Shown: positions 46,639 to 57,899, counted from the stretch's first letter. The stretch is 64,000 bases of DNA from Stenocarpella maydis (GCA_002270565.1 NQMI01000029.1:315048-379047), one strand, 5' to 3'. Program-made: numbers and translations. Notes: a model not told the origin generated them from the sequence alone.

Positions 46639-48293
46639 GATGGCTCCGATATCCTTTCGGCCGTGAACCCTGGGGCGTCTCGGATGGTTGTTACCTATCT
46701 CCGGGGCGGGGTGGCGTAAACGTGTCGGGACAGCAGTCCGGTTCCATGCTCATTTGCCAAGGCGGGATTGTACTGCGTCCTATTTTCTTTTCTTACGTGA
46801 CAGGCGTATGGAATGGCTAGTTTGTATCAACCAGTCGGTCAAAAGCCCTGCACTCAGAGAGCAGTTCGGGAAAATGTACACATGTCTCCACATGAAGTTG
46901 CCGGCTCACACAGGCAGCCTCGGCGCCAGGGCATTGACTTGACGCCAGACTATTCCCGCCTTATTCCAAGCACACTTGCAACTATGTACTCTCGGAATAC
47001 AACCCTGCGAGGAGATCATCAAGGTCCCGCTTCCGATAGCGAAGGAGGGCCGGCGGCGGCGGGACCAGAGCTTTGAGGTGTGCAGCCGGGGCGAGCAGGC
47101 GAGCAAACCCCTGTTCGCCTGAATACCCAAGGCATCCTCGTGAAGTCCGAGCACTACACTAGGAGACTGACTGACTGACTGAGTGAGTACAAATGCCGGG
47201 CTTGGCCCACGGCCGAAACCGAAGCCGAGCACACCCACACCCGCATACATAGTCTTTATTAGACTCACAGACAAACACACACTATCGCACAAGGCGAGAA
47301 GGGTGGCGCGGGGAGATGCAGGCCAAATGATAGCGCGCCAAGCTGCCAGTGGCAAATCAGATAGCCGATGGGGTAGATGCACATCATGTGGACTAGAAGC
47401 TCGGGGCCGGCCTAGACACACACCAGGCGCGGAGAGACATGGGGAGAATTTTTCCAGCGAGCAAGGGCCGGGCTGGCCTCTGGATAAGGTCCTGAGTGTA
47501 TTCCCGGAGCATGACGGGCCCATTGGCCCGGCTGGCTGCCCTTCACTTAGACGCCCTGCCCAGCCCTGCCCTCACTCTGCGGCAAGGCTTGGCCGTGGGG
47601 CGGCCGGCCTCCTGGTCTCGGGAGGTAGCACCGGGAAGGGGGAGATACGAGGAGGAGTGTTGCAGGTTGTGTGTGCGCGCGCGTGTGTGTGATTGTGAAT
47701 TAGCAAAAAACTGAGACGGGTCACACGACAGCTGTCAGGCACATCCAAGATCGTGGGAGGGCGGTCAGGTCGTGATGGTAGTGTACGTGCAAACACACCG
47801 CGCATATATGCGATGTTTTATTACCATGCTGCTCCGTCCATGTGCAGGGTTGGGAGAGGGACAAAAAAACCCGCATCCAGAAAATGACCATTTCTTGCTG
47901 CACGGCTTGCAGTCAAGTGAAGAGGGAAAAGTGTGGAGGATCGGCCCAGGCGGGCCCTGGCGGGCTAGGATGTGTCTGCACACGGGCCACGGTGACCCCG
48001 TATCTGAGGTTACGCTTGAGCCCACACACACCATCACGCCTACACGCCTCCCTCGTTACCCTTCTGGCCCTTCTTCTTTTTTTTTCTTGTCTTTTTCTTT
48101 TTCGGCCGGCGCTTGCCCCTGTTGGTGGTTATGGGCCAGGGCCTGGTCCACTCCTCTCGCCCGATCTGAGGGTCTGGGGCACGATCCGGGTGGCCCCCCG
48201 TGGCAACCATGGGCGGGTCCTCCGCAGCCCCCATTTCTTCTTGTGTAATTAGTATTTTGAGGTCGGCTGAGAAAAGACACAGACCACAGTCAT

Positions 48294-48341
<48 letters not shown>

Positions 48342-49078
48342 TCAGATTGAAGGGAAAGGAGAGTTTGAGATATGCCCCCACTCAGTGTGGGTATTCTGCC
48401 TCAGCTGGGCCAGCCAGAGGTCAAGCAATGTCGGCAAGACGACCCCAAGGAGACAAGGTCAAGGCTCGCTGGTTCAAAAACCAGGGCCCCCGATCGGGGA
48501 GAAGCATCTTCACGAATTGGGCGGTGGCGTGGGCATGGGTGTGAGTGGTGTGGGTGGGTTCTTGATATGGGCGGCTTTTCATTTAGCACCAGAGGCTAGG
48601 TTGGATATGTGCGTACCATTCAATGGCGTTTCGAGTCCATCCGTCGACCATGATAGAATGCATGTGTACGTACATGCATGGCTGATATGCATTACTTGAA
48701 CGCCCAGGGCCCGTCTGCTCGTCCGCCCTCCTGCCCGCCTCCTCCTCCTTGAGTCCTTTGTCCATCCCATCCCCGACCCCTCGCCGTCGACGGTGATCCA
48801 AAAGGGCCGATTCCCCTCCAAAGCCACCCCAGGCCTCGTCATACCCCCTCTCGCCCGGCCCAGGCAGAGCCGGACTCGCAACAGCAGACGCCACACCCTT
48901 CCGTCCAAGAGAAGCGTCAACCACGGACCCCTCTGCCTCCCATCACACTCAAGAGCACGGGTCAACCTCCTCCCAGACCCAGATTGCGGACGAGACGGCA
49001 CGCGCAGGGTGTCGTACCCAACCACACCCACCCACAGTCACATATTCCCTGGGATAATACGGGGCCCAGCCAGCAAAC
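46639..49078. other. Intergenic with microsatellites
   Basis: About 2.4 kb without supported genes. It contains a GACT repeat near 47163-47184, GT-rich runs near 47670-47692, and a long CAGG array at 48294-48341. Open frames here are compositional. Confidence 0.55.
48294..48341 (+). repeat. (CAGG)12 microsatellite
   Basis: Twelve perfect CAGG units, 48 bp. Likely length-polymorphic between strains. Confidence 0.93.
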
Positions 49079-49750
49079 ATGGCGATCCGCGACACATGGC
49101 ACCGCATGGTCCGCAAGTCCTACTCCTCCTCCTCCTCCACCGCCCGCAGCGACGACGGCGACGACCCCACAGCAACCACAACACCAGCCGGCACCTCGCC
49201 GACGCCCGGCGCCCCCGCCCCCAAGGCCTCGTTCCGCCTCGCGGGGAACCTCTCCAAGATAACCTCGTGGCGGTCAAACGCCCCGCACGCCACCAAGGAC
49301 GGCAGCAGCGGCGACTCGTCGTCGTCCTCCTCCTCCGGCGGCAGCAGCAAGGCCTTCCCCAAGCGCGGCGGCGGCTCCCCGCCCAAGTCGATCCTCAAGA
49401 GGTCTGGGGGCGGCGGCCACGGCGCCGCCGCCTCCTTTGGCCGCCGCCGCCCGCTGCACCCCAGCGAGAGGCCCCTGACCGAGCAGAACCTGCGCCACCA
49501 GGAGATGCTGGGCACCTTCACCATGAAGTTCGGCCGGAGCAGGCGCCTCAGCCGCGGCGCGGGGGGCAGCGTCCTGTCGGGCATCAGCCCGCGGTGCAGC
49601 GTCGACTCGGCCCGGGGCGGCGGCGGCTGGGGGTCAGGAGATGACGGCGGCGAGGACGGCGGGCCCGGCGCCGGCGGCGGGTACCTCGTGCGGGTGAGCT
49701 CTGCCGCCGTGGCGCCCGACGAGGCGCGCATCGCCGAGGAGAGCTCATGA
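49079..49750 (+). CDS. Conserved fungal Ser/Gly-rich protein of unknown function
   Basis: Intronless 223-aa protein, ATG at 49079 (AACATGG context). Mostly disordered: Ser runs (15-20, 80-90), Gly runs (108-114, 176-200), Pro/Thr stretch (30-50). One ordered-looking motif, residues about 126-153, 'HPSERPLTEQNLRHQEMLG' followed by 'TFTMKFGRS', resembles a block I recall from uncharacterised proteins of other filamentous ascomycetes. A second short motif 'SGISPRCSVDS' follows at about 166-176. No membrane segment or signal peptide. Function unknown. An antisense frame (49120-49731) is equally long because of GC bias; the motif argues for the plus strand. A poly-C run with an ambiguous base begins 7 bp after the stop. 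Confidence 0.72.
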   Translation: MAIRDTWHRMVRKSYSSSSSTARSDDGDDPTATTTPAGTSPTPGAPAPKASFRLAGNLSKITSWRSNAPHATKDGSSGDSSSSSSSGGSSKAFPKRGGGSPPKSILKRSGGGGHGAAASFGRRRPLHPSERPLTEQNLRHQEMLGTFTMKFGRSRRLSRGAGGSVLSGISPRCSVDSARGGGGWGSGDDGGEDGGPGAGGGYLVRVSSAAVAPDEARIAEESS

Positions 49751-50239
49751 TCGCTCCCCCCCCCCCCCCCGGNCCCCCCGTGGGATGACTAAAGTACCAA
49801 TCAAAACGATGTCGATTTTGCATTGACTCGATTGACCCGAGATGGTATGCCCACAAATGGGGCCTGAGTGAGCTGATTTTAGGGTCTCTTGAGTGTGAGG
49901 AGAGGCTTGAGACGGAAGCAAGCCCATGTTGATTCCTGGCTCCCATAAGAACCCAGACGCACAGCTGCATCCATCAATCCCAAGAGCTGCGGTCAAATTT
50001 CATGAGGGCCCGGAAGATATATTGCGACATAGATTATTCAGCGGTGAGGCTCACGAGCACAGTGAATAGATCACAGATACGGGAGACATGGACTGTAGTA
50101 CCTTGGCTATCTGAATCCTCCCTACTCCAGTGTATGGGATGTAGCCCAAGCGTCAGATCATCGAGGCTTACTTGGCGACATCCTGACCGACACAGTTGTG
50201 CGGGCCCCTCTCAAATGGCCTCCAGGCACTGGCTGTTGG
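49751..50239. other. Poly-C assembly-doubtful site and noncoding flank
   Basis: 49757-49779 is almost pure C with GG and an N at 49773, so the local length is unreliable. The remaining about 460 bp shows nothing recognisable. Confidence 0.6.
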
Positions 50240-50940
50240 GCCTCCGCCCTACACCTTGCCGCTCCGCGAGGCGCCCGTCTGACAGCTCAGCTTCTCCGAG
50301 CCACCTCCCCGGTATGAAGGAGTCTGCCGACTGCCCGTAGACGGCGGGATCTCGCAGGATCAGGCCGTGGCAGACGACCTGGGGCTCCGTCTCTTTTCCC
50401 AGAAGGGAGTCCAGCTCCGCTTGGACGGCAGGAGCGACGTGTGGCGTGCGGGGCAGCTCATAGAAGACCCACGAGATCGTGACGCTTGTGGTGTTATAGC
50501 CGGCGAAAAAGAATGTTTTGAGCTGGTCGCAGGCCTTATATCCACAAGCTCAGGTGTGAGGGCGTGAGGGTGGTCGAGTCTTTTAAAATCAGAGAGAGGA
50601 CGCTGCGTGATTTCTCTGGAGGCCCGCCATTTCCCGTTCTTGCCTGCTGGGAGGCGTGCTCACGATGCACGACATCTCTCGTAAGAGTGTTGATCCGACT
50701 GTTGAGGTAGTGCCGCCTAAGCTCAGTTTTTGGGATTAAACACCAAGGCGAAGCGAAGGCACCATCGGTGTAGGTGAAAAGTAGCTCACTGTAGGGCCCA
50801 ATGAGGAGCTCATCTTGACTTGAAGACTCATTTTTGCGCCTCCAGGTCAGCATCCATTATTAAGACCCCTATGATGTCAAACATGAGGTTACTAACGAGA
50901 GAAGAGAGAGAAAACTCGGTCACTTGCTTGGCATAGCAAG
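50240..50940 (-). pseudogene. Cytochrome P450 remnant
   Basis: Minus-strand sequence carries ordered P450 pieces in shifting frames. About 50940-50830 gives the 'FDIIGVLIMDADLEAQ' segment typical of fungal P450s. A frameshift in an A5 run near 50827 leads to 'SPWCLIPKTELRRHYLNSRI'. A further stretch ends 'SVLSLILKDSTTLTP'. After two more frame changes, about 50535-50440, comes the I-helix 'QLKTFFFAGYNTTS' (the usual acidic residue before TT is Asn). The sequence then jumps to 'LRDPAVYGQSADSFIPGRWL', the region after the K helix: the ExxR segment is deleted and no heme-binding Cys loop is recognisable. It is therefore a dead monooxygenase gene. The N-terminal membrane anchor is also gone. Confidence 0.8.
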
Positions 50941-51626
50941 TCGATATCGGTCGTATACGTGTAGGTGGGCAGGGAATTACAGCCAGGTGGCCTCGCTTGT
51001 GTATACCGATGGGCGGTTGCTGGTGGCTGGGATGGAGTGATTTCAAACATTCAGAACCTCTTCTGCCGATGAGGCTGATGCGACTGGTGGGATGAGGAGG
51101 GAGATGGTAGAAGGGAGGAGGTGGGAAGCAAAGGGGAGCTTGGAAGGTCGAGAGAGAGGAAAAGCAGGCATAAACTACAAACTGTGCCTGAAAATCACCC
51201 AGGCAGGGCATTGGCAGTATCCCGTACGTAAGGGGAAGGAATAAAGGGGGAGGTTACTCAGTACACAGGCAACCCCGGCAGAAACCAGAATACAGCCCAA
51301 GGAGCTCCCCAGACCTAGCATACAAGCCCTCACTCACTACAGCCTTGGGTATACTTGGCTACCTGGGAACTATACCCCAGGAGCAAGGCACTCGAGGCAC
51401 ACATGCGCTATCAACTATCCCCTCGCATTATTATCAAGCACCATAAAGAGGGTCACACAGTAGAACGATACATAGCAAAGAGACGCAGAGGACTCGGGAG
51501 GCCCGGAGCATTCCTACTCTTGGGGACTAACTCAAGCGTTCAGGTAAAGTCATATCTCCGTAAGATAATTTCAGATGCTCACTGTTCTCGTTCAGGGCGC
51601 GTCTCTCTTCCACAGCAGCGCAGTAT
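50941..51626. other. Intergenic
   Basis: About 690 bp upstream of the P450 remnant and downstream of the GH127 stop. Decayed 5' parts of the P450 may be here but I cannot read any. No supported gene. Confidence 0.5.
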
Positions 51627-53993
51627 CTAAGGGGCCAATTCCCTCTCCGCCTCCTCGGCCTTGGCAACAATGGCATCCCTCTCCTCCGCCGAGTACACCC
51701 CAGCCGCGACGAACTCGCCCGCGGTGGCTGTCACGGTCTTGACAAACTCATCGTGCGTCGCAAACGGCGCATCGTCCCAGACCACGTCAAGGAATGTCGG
51801 CCCGTCCGCCCCCGGCGACGCGACGCCCGACACGGGCACGTCGTAGCTCGGCAGCCCGTCATTCCTCTTGCGGTTCGCCACCCCCGTGTCGACGGACCCA
51901 AACACCACGGCCGGCTCGACCCGCCGGAAGTACGACGACACGGGCTGCGAGTCGCTGATGTAATACGGCCTGGCGGTCAGGTTCCCGCCGGCCTGGGCCG
52001 TGGTGAAGAGCGGGTCGCCGGCGGCGGTCTCCCCCGCCCGCACGACGGCCGCGCGCGAGTAGTCCCCGTCGAGCTTGAGGCTGCCGTACAGCGAGAGGTG
52101 CCAGAAGGTGTCGTTGGCGCTGCCGTCCGGGCTGCCCAGCGTCTGCAGGAGGACGGGGCCCCACATGATGGCCTGCGTGTCCGGGCGGTCCAGCGCGCGC
52201 TCGGTGCGGATGGTGAAGGGCATCTGCACCTCGATCACGTCGCCGGCGGCCCAGGTCCGGCTGAGGGTCAGGTACGAGCCCGGCTGGGCCACCTCGCCTG
52301 CCTGCGCGGCCTCGCCGTTGATGGTGACCTGGTAGCCCTTGCGGACCCACGCGGGCACGCGGAGCTTGATGTCGAGCGGGCCCTGGCCGTTGATGGTGAA
52401 CCTGGCCGTGTCCTCTCGTGGGAAGGCCGTCTCCTGCTCGACGGTGAAGCCCTTTTCTTCCCATGTCAGCGTGGACGGGACATACAGGTTGATCCAGAGG
52501 GCTGAACCGTCGGCTGAGCGCAGGTAGACCGTCTCCTGGTACTTGGTGTGGCTCTCCATGCCCGTGCCGCCGCAACAGGTACCAGTGTTGCCGAACTCGC
52601 GCGGCGTGCCAGGGCTGAGGGGCTGGAAGTAGGTGAGCAGGGGGTCATCACCACTGTCTGTGTCGTCGCGTGACCCGCTGATCATGTTGAACAGGCCGCG
52701 CTCGTAGTTGTCCATGTAAGTGGCATTGTGCTCGTGGAGGAACAGGTTCCGCGCCAGCTTGAGCAGGTTGTACGTCGTGCAAGTCTCGGCACCATTGGAC
52801 GCGATGGCGTTGGCGATGTTGTCCCGGTTCTGGAACAGCTCGGCGTTGGTGTCAGACCCGGGGAAGGTCCCGCTCGTCCCGCCGGTCGCGAACCCGCGGT
52901 GCGGCTCGACCCAGCCGTAGAAGTTCTTGGCCGCGGTGAAGTAGTCGTCGCCCCCGCCCTGCTCAAATATCCTCAGGTACCCGATGAACTGCGGCACGTG
53001 GGTGTTGGCGTGTAGGCGCGGTCCCCGCCGGCGGCCGGGGATCTTGTCAGCCGGCACGACCAGGATGTCGTCGTCGTCCACGGCGGCGCCGAACAGCGAC
53101 TCGCGGTTGTCGAAGGCCTTGGCGGTCTGCAGGTGGCGCTCGTCGCCGGTGAGCTGGTAGATCTCCGGGAAGACCTCGTTGGCTCCACCAAACTCGCCGC
53201 CGATGTAGAGGTCCCACATGTAGTTGAGGTCGTCCCTGGTGAGGTTGCCTGTGTAGTCGGGATGGTTCTTGTCGCCGATTGTCAGCGCGAGGTACGCCCA
53301 GTCTGCCATCTTCTCCACCACCTCGAGGGCCTGCGTGTTGTTAGTGTTGTAGTACGCGTCCAACAGCCCTCGCATGATCTTGTGTTGCGTGTACCAGGGC
53401 GCCCAGGTGTTCTTGTTCGGGTCGCTTCCATACACAGCCCAACGAGGCGGGCCAAGCCTCAGAACAGTGTCCTCTGGAAGCGCACCCAGGTAGCCAGGAT
53501 AGGTAGGGATCCATTGGGCATCGGCCCCTGAGCCAGTGCTACCGTTGAGCCGAGCGCTGATGGCGCTCTGGCAGGCCGCGAGCTCGTTCACCAACCAGTC
53601 GAGCTTCGTCTTGAACGTCTGCTCGCCCTTCTCGGCGTACGCCTGGGAGAGGGCGGTCATGTAGTGGCCAGTCCAATGACCACTGAGCAGCCCACCGTCC
53701 TCCCAGCCTCCGGGCGGAGAAACATCCCCTGGGTTGGGACGCCCGGCCTGGTTGTTGAACAGCACCATGAACTTGCGCTCATCGTATGCCTCCAGGAACC
53801 CCTTGATGCGGTCACGCTTCTCCTGCATCAAGCCATTTCCGAGTCGGACCTGGTCCAGGCGAAAAGGCCGTACTGGTGCTGTTCCTCCCGGCCCGACATC
53901 TGCTGGGACATCGGCTGAGACGCCCGTCGTAACGATACCGCTGCCGACGAATGCGGCACCCCCCAGTGCGAGTACTTGGAAAAGTCGCGTCAT
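51627..53993 (-). CDS. Secreted GH127-type beta-L-arabinofuranosidase-like glycoside hydrolase
   Basis: Intronless 788-aa protein (ATG at 53993) with an N-terminal signal peptide ('LFQVLALGGAAFVGSGIVTTGVSA'). It matches the DUF1680/GH127 fold: an alpha/alpha-barrel with 'HWTGHYMTALSQAYA', 'HANTHVPQFIG' (328-338), and a C-terminal beta-sandwich region. In the bacterial enzyme HypBA1 the zinc site is Glu-Cys plus a Cys-Cys pair, one Cys of which is the nucleophile. The equivalents here are E403/C405 in 'GAETCTTYN' and C473/C474 in 'GTCCGGTG', and a candidate acid/base Glu is E385. The enzyme should remove beta-L-arabinofuranose from plant or glycoprotein glycans outside the cell. Lack of introns and a mostly bacterial family raise the possibility of transfer. 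The opposite-strand frames are shadows. Confidence 0.9.
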   Translation of the reverse strand: MTRLFQVLALGGAAFVGSGIVTTGVSADVPADVGPGGTAPVRPFRLDQVRLGNGLMQEKRDRIKGFLEAYDERKFMVLFNNQAGRPNPGDVSPPGGWEDGGLLSGHWTGHYMTALSQAYAEKGEQTFKTKLDWLVNELAACQSAISARLNGSTGSGADAQWIPTYPGYLGALPEDTVLRLGPPRWAVYGSDPNKNTWAPWYTQHKIMRGLLDAYYNTNNTQALEVVEKMADWAYLALTIGDKNHPDYTGNLTRDDLNYMWDLYIGGEFGGANEVFPEIYQLTGDERHLQTAKAFDNRESLFGAAVDDDDILVVPADKIPGRRRGPRLHANTHVPQFIGYLRIFEQGGGDDYFTAAKNFYGWVEPHRGFATGGTSGTFPGSDTNAELFQNRDNIANAIASNGAETCTTYNLLKLARNLFLHEHNATYMDNYERGLFNMISGSRDDTDSGDDPLLTYFQPLSPGTPREFGNTGTCCGGTGMESHTKYQETVYLRSADGSALWINLYVPSTLTWEEKGFTVEQETAFPREDTARFTINGQGPLDIKLRVPAWVRKGYQVTINGEAAQAGEVAQPGSYLTLSRTWAAGDVIEVQMPFTIRTERALDRPDTQAIMWGPVLLQTLGSPDGSANDTFWHLSLYGSLKLDGDYSRAAVVRAGETAAGDPLFTTAQAGGNLTARPYYISDSQPVSSYFRRVEPAVVFGSVDTGVANRKRNDGLPSYDVPVSGVASPGADGPTFLDVVWDDAPFATHDEFVKTVTATAGEFVAAGVYSAEERDAIVAKAEEAERELAP

Positions 53994-54711
53994 GGAGAGT
54001 CTCTAGCCGCCACGGTGGTGTTAGAAAGCACCGTACAGAAGCAGCGCCCTTGAAGAGGCGGTCAGACCTACCTGGGACGTGACGCTTCAACCGGAGTAAT
54101 GGGCTCGTGGCGGCTGTGTTCCCGTTGAAGTCTCTTCCTGCTCTCCTCGAAGTCCTTGGCGATGTCCAAGGCGTGAAGTCGCCGCGGCGACACAACACCC
54201 GCGACGGCAAACATGGTGCGTACCGCCTTATACTATAGCTCATATCTCTTGTTGGGTTCCTGCTAATGGCCTGATAAGGAAGGTGTCTTCCTTGCCGGCT
54301 CAGCGATATGCGTGCCAGTGATGGCTGCCCCTCCTGTCACCCGCACCGCTGTCAATTACCCCGACACCTGAATGGACCAACGACATGGTCCCGAGATTGA
54401 TCGTTGCTCCGCTGCTGTAACGTCACTAAGCACACCAACCATGATAAACCACCCTGCCACCGCGATAACCCCAAAGTGGGCGCGAAACCATTGATAATAA
54501 CGTCTCAATGGGTCTCGACGCCAGACCCTCCAAGTTTGTTTACGCGGATCTCGGATTTGGGGTGGTCCAGGGGCGTTCTCAGTCGACGGCACACTAAACT
54601 TCAGACATGGAAAACAGGCATTGGCGCTTCCATCAATAATACGCTCTATCTCAGGTTATATAATCTATTCTCTATAATCACTACCATCTGACCCCCACTA
54701 GTGGAACACCA
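53994..54711. other. GH127 promoter side and border of the AT-rich zone
   Basis: The first about 600 bp is ordinary GC content and presumably holds the GH127 promoter. Composition falls sharply from about 54640. A short palindrome, CCACTAGTGG, lies at 54695-54704. Confidence 0.5.
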
Positions 54712-56824
54712 CTACCAGTGAAACGAGGACCTACATACAAATATCACCACATTAACTTATATGTATCACAGCCAATTTTGAAGCTATACATATAGGAATT
54801 TGATTAATCTGTAGATATTTACTTAGTAAATAAGCTTATATAGGTAGTTAGTGTTTTAGGAGCATCGGAGCGGCTGTAATTAGATTCCGAACCCCGCACA
54901 CAAATACCAAACCTAGGGCCCAATTTCTCAATTCTCTTCATAATAGCCCAGCCTATTCCTCTCAATTACCACCTAACCACATAATACCTGGCTATAATAA
55001 AGAGAATATAGCTAATACCATATTTAATATCATCAATAATGGGCTTACTTTAGGTGAAGCTGCCCAAAAGCATAATATACCCAAGACGATACTCTTCCAG
55101 CGGATAAATAATACTATATCCAAAAGTAAGGCTATTCAGCCCGCTCAACGCCTATCTATTGCTAAGGAGAATAAGCTTATCAAATGGATCATCAAGTAGG
55201 AATCACTAGGCTACGCCCCAACAGCCTTAGTAGTACAGCAAATCGCTAAGGCTATTATAAAGAAATAAGGTAATAATCAGCCTCTTAAGAAGCACTAGAT
55301 AGCATCATTTAAAAGCCGCCATAATAATATCAAGACGAAGATTTCTCGCCCTCAAGAAGCAGCCTAATTTAATAGCTTTACACCAAAGGCAGTCCACTAG
55401 TATTTCAACCATCAAGAGCAATTTAGCTAGGTTGAGCCAGAGTTAATAGTTAATGTTAATAAGGGCAGTATTATGGAAGGCCAAGGTATTATTTATATAC
55501 CTATAAAGCTTTATAATAGTTAGTACTAATGAATTTTAGGTATTAATAGCCTTATGCTTAGATCTGCGGAGACCAAAACTGCCCTTAAGAAGATAAGTAG
55601 CAGCCGTACCTGGGTAACCCTTATTAATGCTATTACAGCTTCTAGTCACTATTTACACCCAGGAATCATCTTCAAGGGCAAAGATCTTCAAGCCCAATAG
55701 TTTTTATAAGAGTTCAAGCAGTTATGCTCTTAGCACTATATCATATCACCTAATGACTGGACCAACAATAAGATCACCATAGCATAGCTTCATAATGTTT
55801 TTTTACCTTAAATGAACAAAATCTGAAGAGATGACGATTCCCAAGCAATTCTACTAATTTTAGATAGCTATAAAAGCCATACTTCAGTATTTAAATTCCT
55901 TCAATTACTATATTAAAGGTTTATTTACTAATAATACTTGAGTAGACGGAATTCATTAAGGAGTGCTTCTTTAGCAACGTTTTTTTGTGCTTCCTCCCAA
56001 CACATACTTCTCACAGGCTACAGCCAGCAAATAATGGACATTTCAATGTCCTCAAGGCTGCTTATTGAAAAGAATTAGCCAAACTTAACTCTATCACCGA
56101 CTCAGCACCTATAGGCAAAATCAACTTCCTTCATTATTTAGTAAAGGCTAGAGCGGCTGTGAAGCTAACAACTATTCGATCAGCTTAAAGGCATACTAGA
56201 AATTGGCCTATAAGCCACCAGAAGGCATTAAATCACCCGAAAATCCAGCCAAATCAAGAGGATCATAAGAATAACATAGCTAAAGCCTTGCCTAAGAATG
56301 CTAGCAATAAGGACCTTATCACAAGGGACTACATACTCAAATTGGCTCAAAACACTAGCCCAGCGCAAAGATAGCAGGCTAGGAATATCACCAACACCTT
56401 TAAGGAAATGCAGGCTAAAATAGCCTTCTTAAAGCAAGAAAACGCTAAGCTCAAGGCTCGTAACAATACTCAGAGGGGCACAAAGAAACACCATACCATC
56501 CCCAACCCCAACAAAAAATTCATAAGTATTCATAAGATATTAAGCTAAGGAGAGTCTATTAAAGACCTTAAAGAGGAGTTTCAGGCTCCAGAAGACATAC
56601 CTGCTAATAAAGATGTTGGATGGGTCAATACGAGTGGGGTGTTGTTCTTGTATTTCTCTCTGTCTCGAGTAGTGGGTGCAGTGAGCGTAGCCCGCCAGCT
56701 ATCTCGGGTCTATATAGTGGGTGGTAGTTGCTTAGTAAGCAACTACGCCCTCTGGCTACAGTACGGTGGCTGCAGCAATAGCCCACCAATGTACTGTTGC
56801 ATACTACTATTGCCACACTGGTAG
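54712..56824 (+). mobile_element. RIP-mutated pogo/Fot1-type (Tc1-mariner) transposase relic
   Basis: Frame-consistent plus-strand reading from about 54980 to 56600 shows a psq-like HTH ('GLTLGEAAQKHNIPKT'), a CENP-B-type HTH ('FKSRHNNIKTKISRP'), a DDE_1-like catalytic core and a Lys/Glu-rich coiled tail ('MQAKIAFLKQENAKLKAR'). About 15 stops interrupt the first two-thirds, nearly all TAG/TAA, where CAG, CAA or TGG would be expected. In the first catalytic loop relatives read D-E-G-G before 'IMEGQG', while here it is N-K-G-S, three G-to-A changes. 'CTACCAGTG' at 54712-54720 and its reverse complement at 56816-56824 may be short terminal inverted repeats, but this is weakly supported. Inactive. 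Confidence 0.8.
56724..56746. repeat. Perfect 23-nt palindrome
   Basis: GTAGTTGCTTA, one G, then TAAGCAACTAC: 11-bp arms with a single-base centre. Could form a cruciform or hairpin, or be a junction of two transposon ends. Confidence 0.85.
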
Positions 56825-57899
56825 TCTTTTCTTTTAAAAATCATAGTAAAAAAAAATCCCAGGCGTGGGGTTGAACTTACACTCTCGCTATTGTAATAAG
56901 AACAAAAGAATTGCTATATTTATTATTAGAATCCCTATGTTGCCGTTGCTTTTAGTTATAGCAGCCCCTTTTGCTAAGTTTGTTAAATATACCGTTATGC
57001 CAAGTGCCCATTAAATACAGGCACCCGGAGAGGCTTGGCGTGTTATAGCAGTCTCTGCTTCCTCTGGAAGCTAGGAGCCCATGATTGTACGGTCCGGCAC
57101 AATATAGTGCTTTCCCTATACAAAATGTCTGCTTCCATCAACGTATACTGCCCATTTGTTGTCTTTAGTACTTAAGGGTTTTAAAAGAAATGCGCGATAA
57201 GGACTCATACTTCCTTCGCCTATAGGCCACAGGTTGAATAAGGATTTACCTGGAGCTGGAATAATAATTGCCCGGACTCTCTAGAACTGAAATAATAACT
57301 ATTCGGCCCTTCGGACCCCTTCTCTCTCTTTACTAAGTGTTAATAATTAAAACTAAAATTTTTGAGGTATAGGGGGGTTTCCAGGACCAGGGCTGGCCCA
57401 ATCTGACCGGCAGCATTATATTTGATAAGTTTTAATGATAACTCAATCTATAAAAGCCCTCTTCACCTAAGGCCATTTAGGGGAAGAACACTTAATAAAG
57501 CCCTCTCTATTAGAGGCCAATAGCAAGAGTTAGTAAGTATGGATAAGGTAGTAGTTGGGTTAGGTAGGGATCATAGCAGATAGTAATGAAAGGCATATTG
57601 GAGCCAACTTATTAATAAAATGTATAGTAAAGCGTGCAATATCTGATGCTGCTCTTGGTAAGTATATAAAATATATATTGAGCAGGAGTTAAGACTGCGA
57701 AATCTTGACTGGGGATGCTTAATATATATAGCTGGCAACTTAAGTGCCTATTGGATAGTAGTAACCCTTATTATCTAAACCCTCAATACATAGGCACCAC
57801 TATAAAAATCTTAGCTACAAGGTCTCGCCCTTAAGATGGATTTAAACTATATATTGGCTAACTATACAGCTCCTTAGGGTAAGATGTAGGTAACTAGTT
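56825..57899. other. AT-rich relic sequence between the pogo and copia relics
   Basis: No readable frame. The 3' LTR of the copia element could lie here: a purine-rich tract AAAAAGGGATCACA (minus strand, about 57930-57945) resembles a polypurine tract. I could not identify LTR ends. Confidence 0.45.

Noticed and set aside
48294..48341. Regular repeat array as CRISPR
   Set aside because: Tetranucleotide microsatellite with no spacers, in a eukaryotic genome.
49120..49731. 203-aa antisense frame
   Set aside because: Antisense shadow of the Ser/Gly-rich gene; the conserved motif is on the plus strand.
51753..52575. Long frames on both strands inside the GH127 gene
   Set aside because: Third-position GC bias opens other frames; only the 788-codon frame shows domain sequence.
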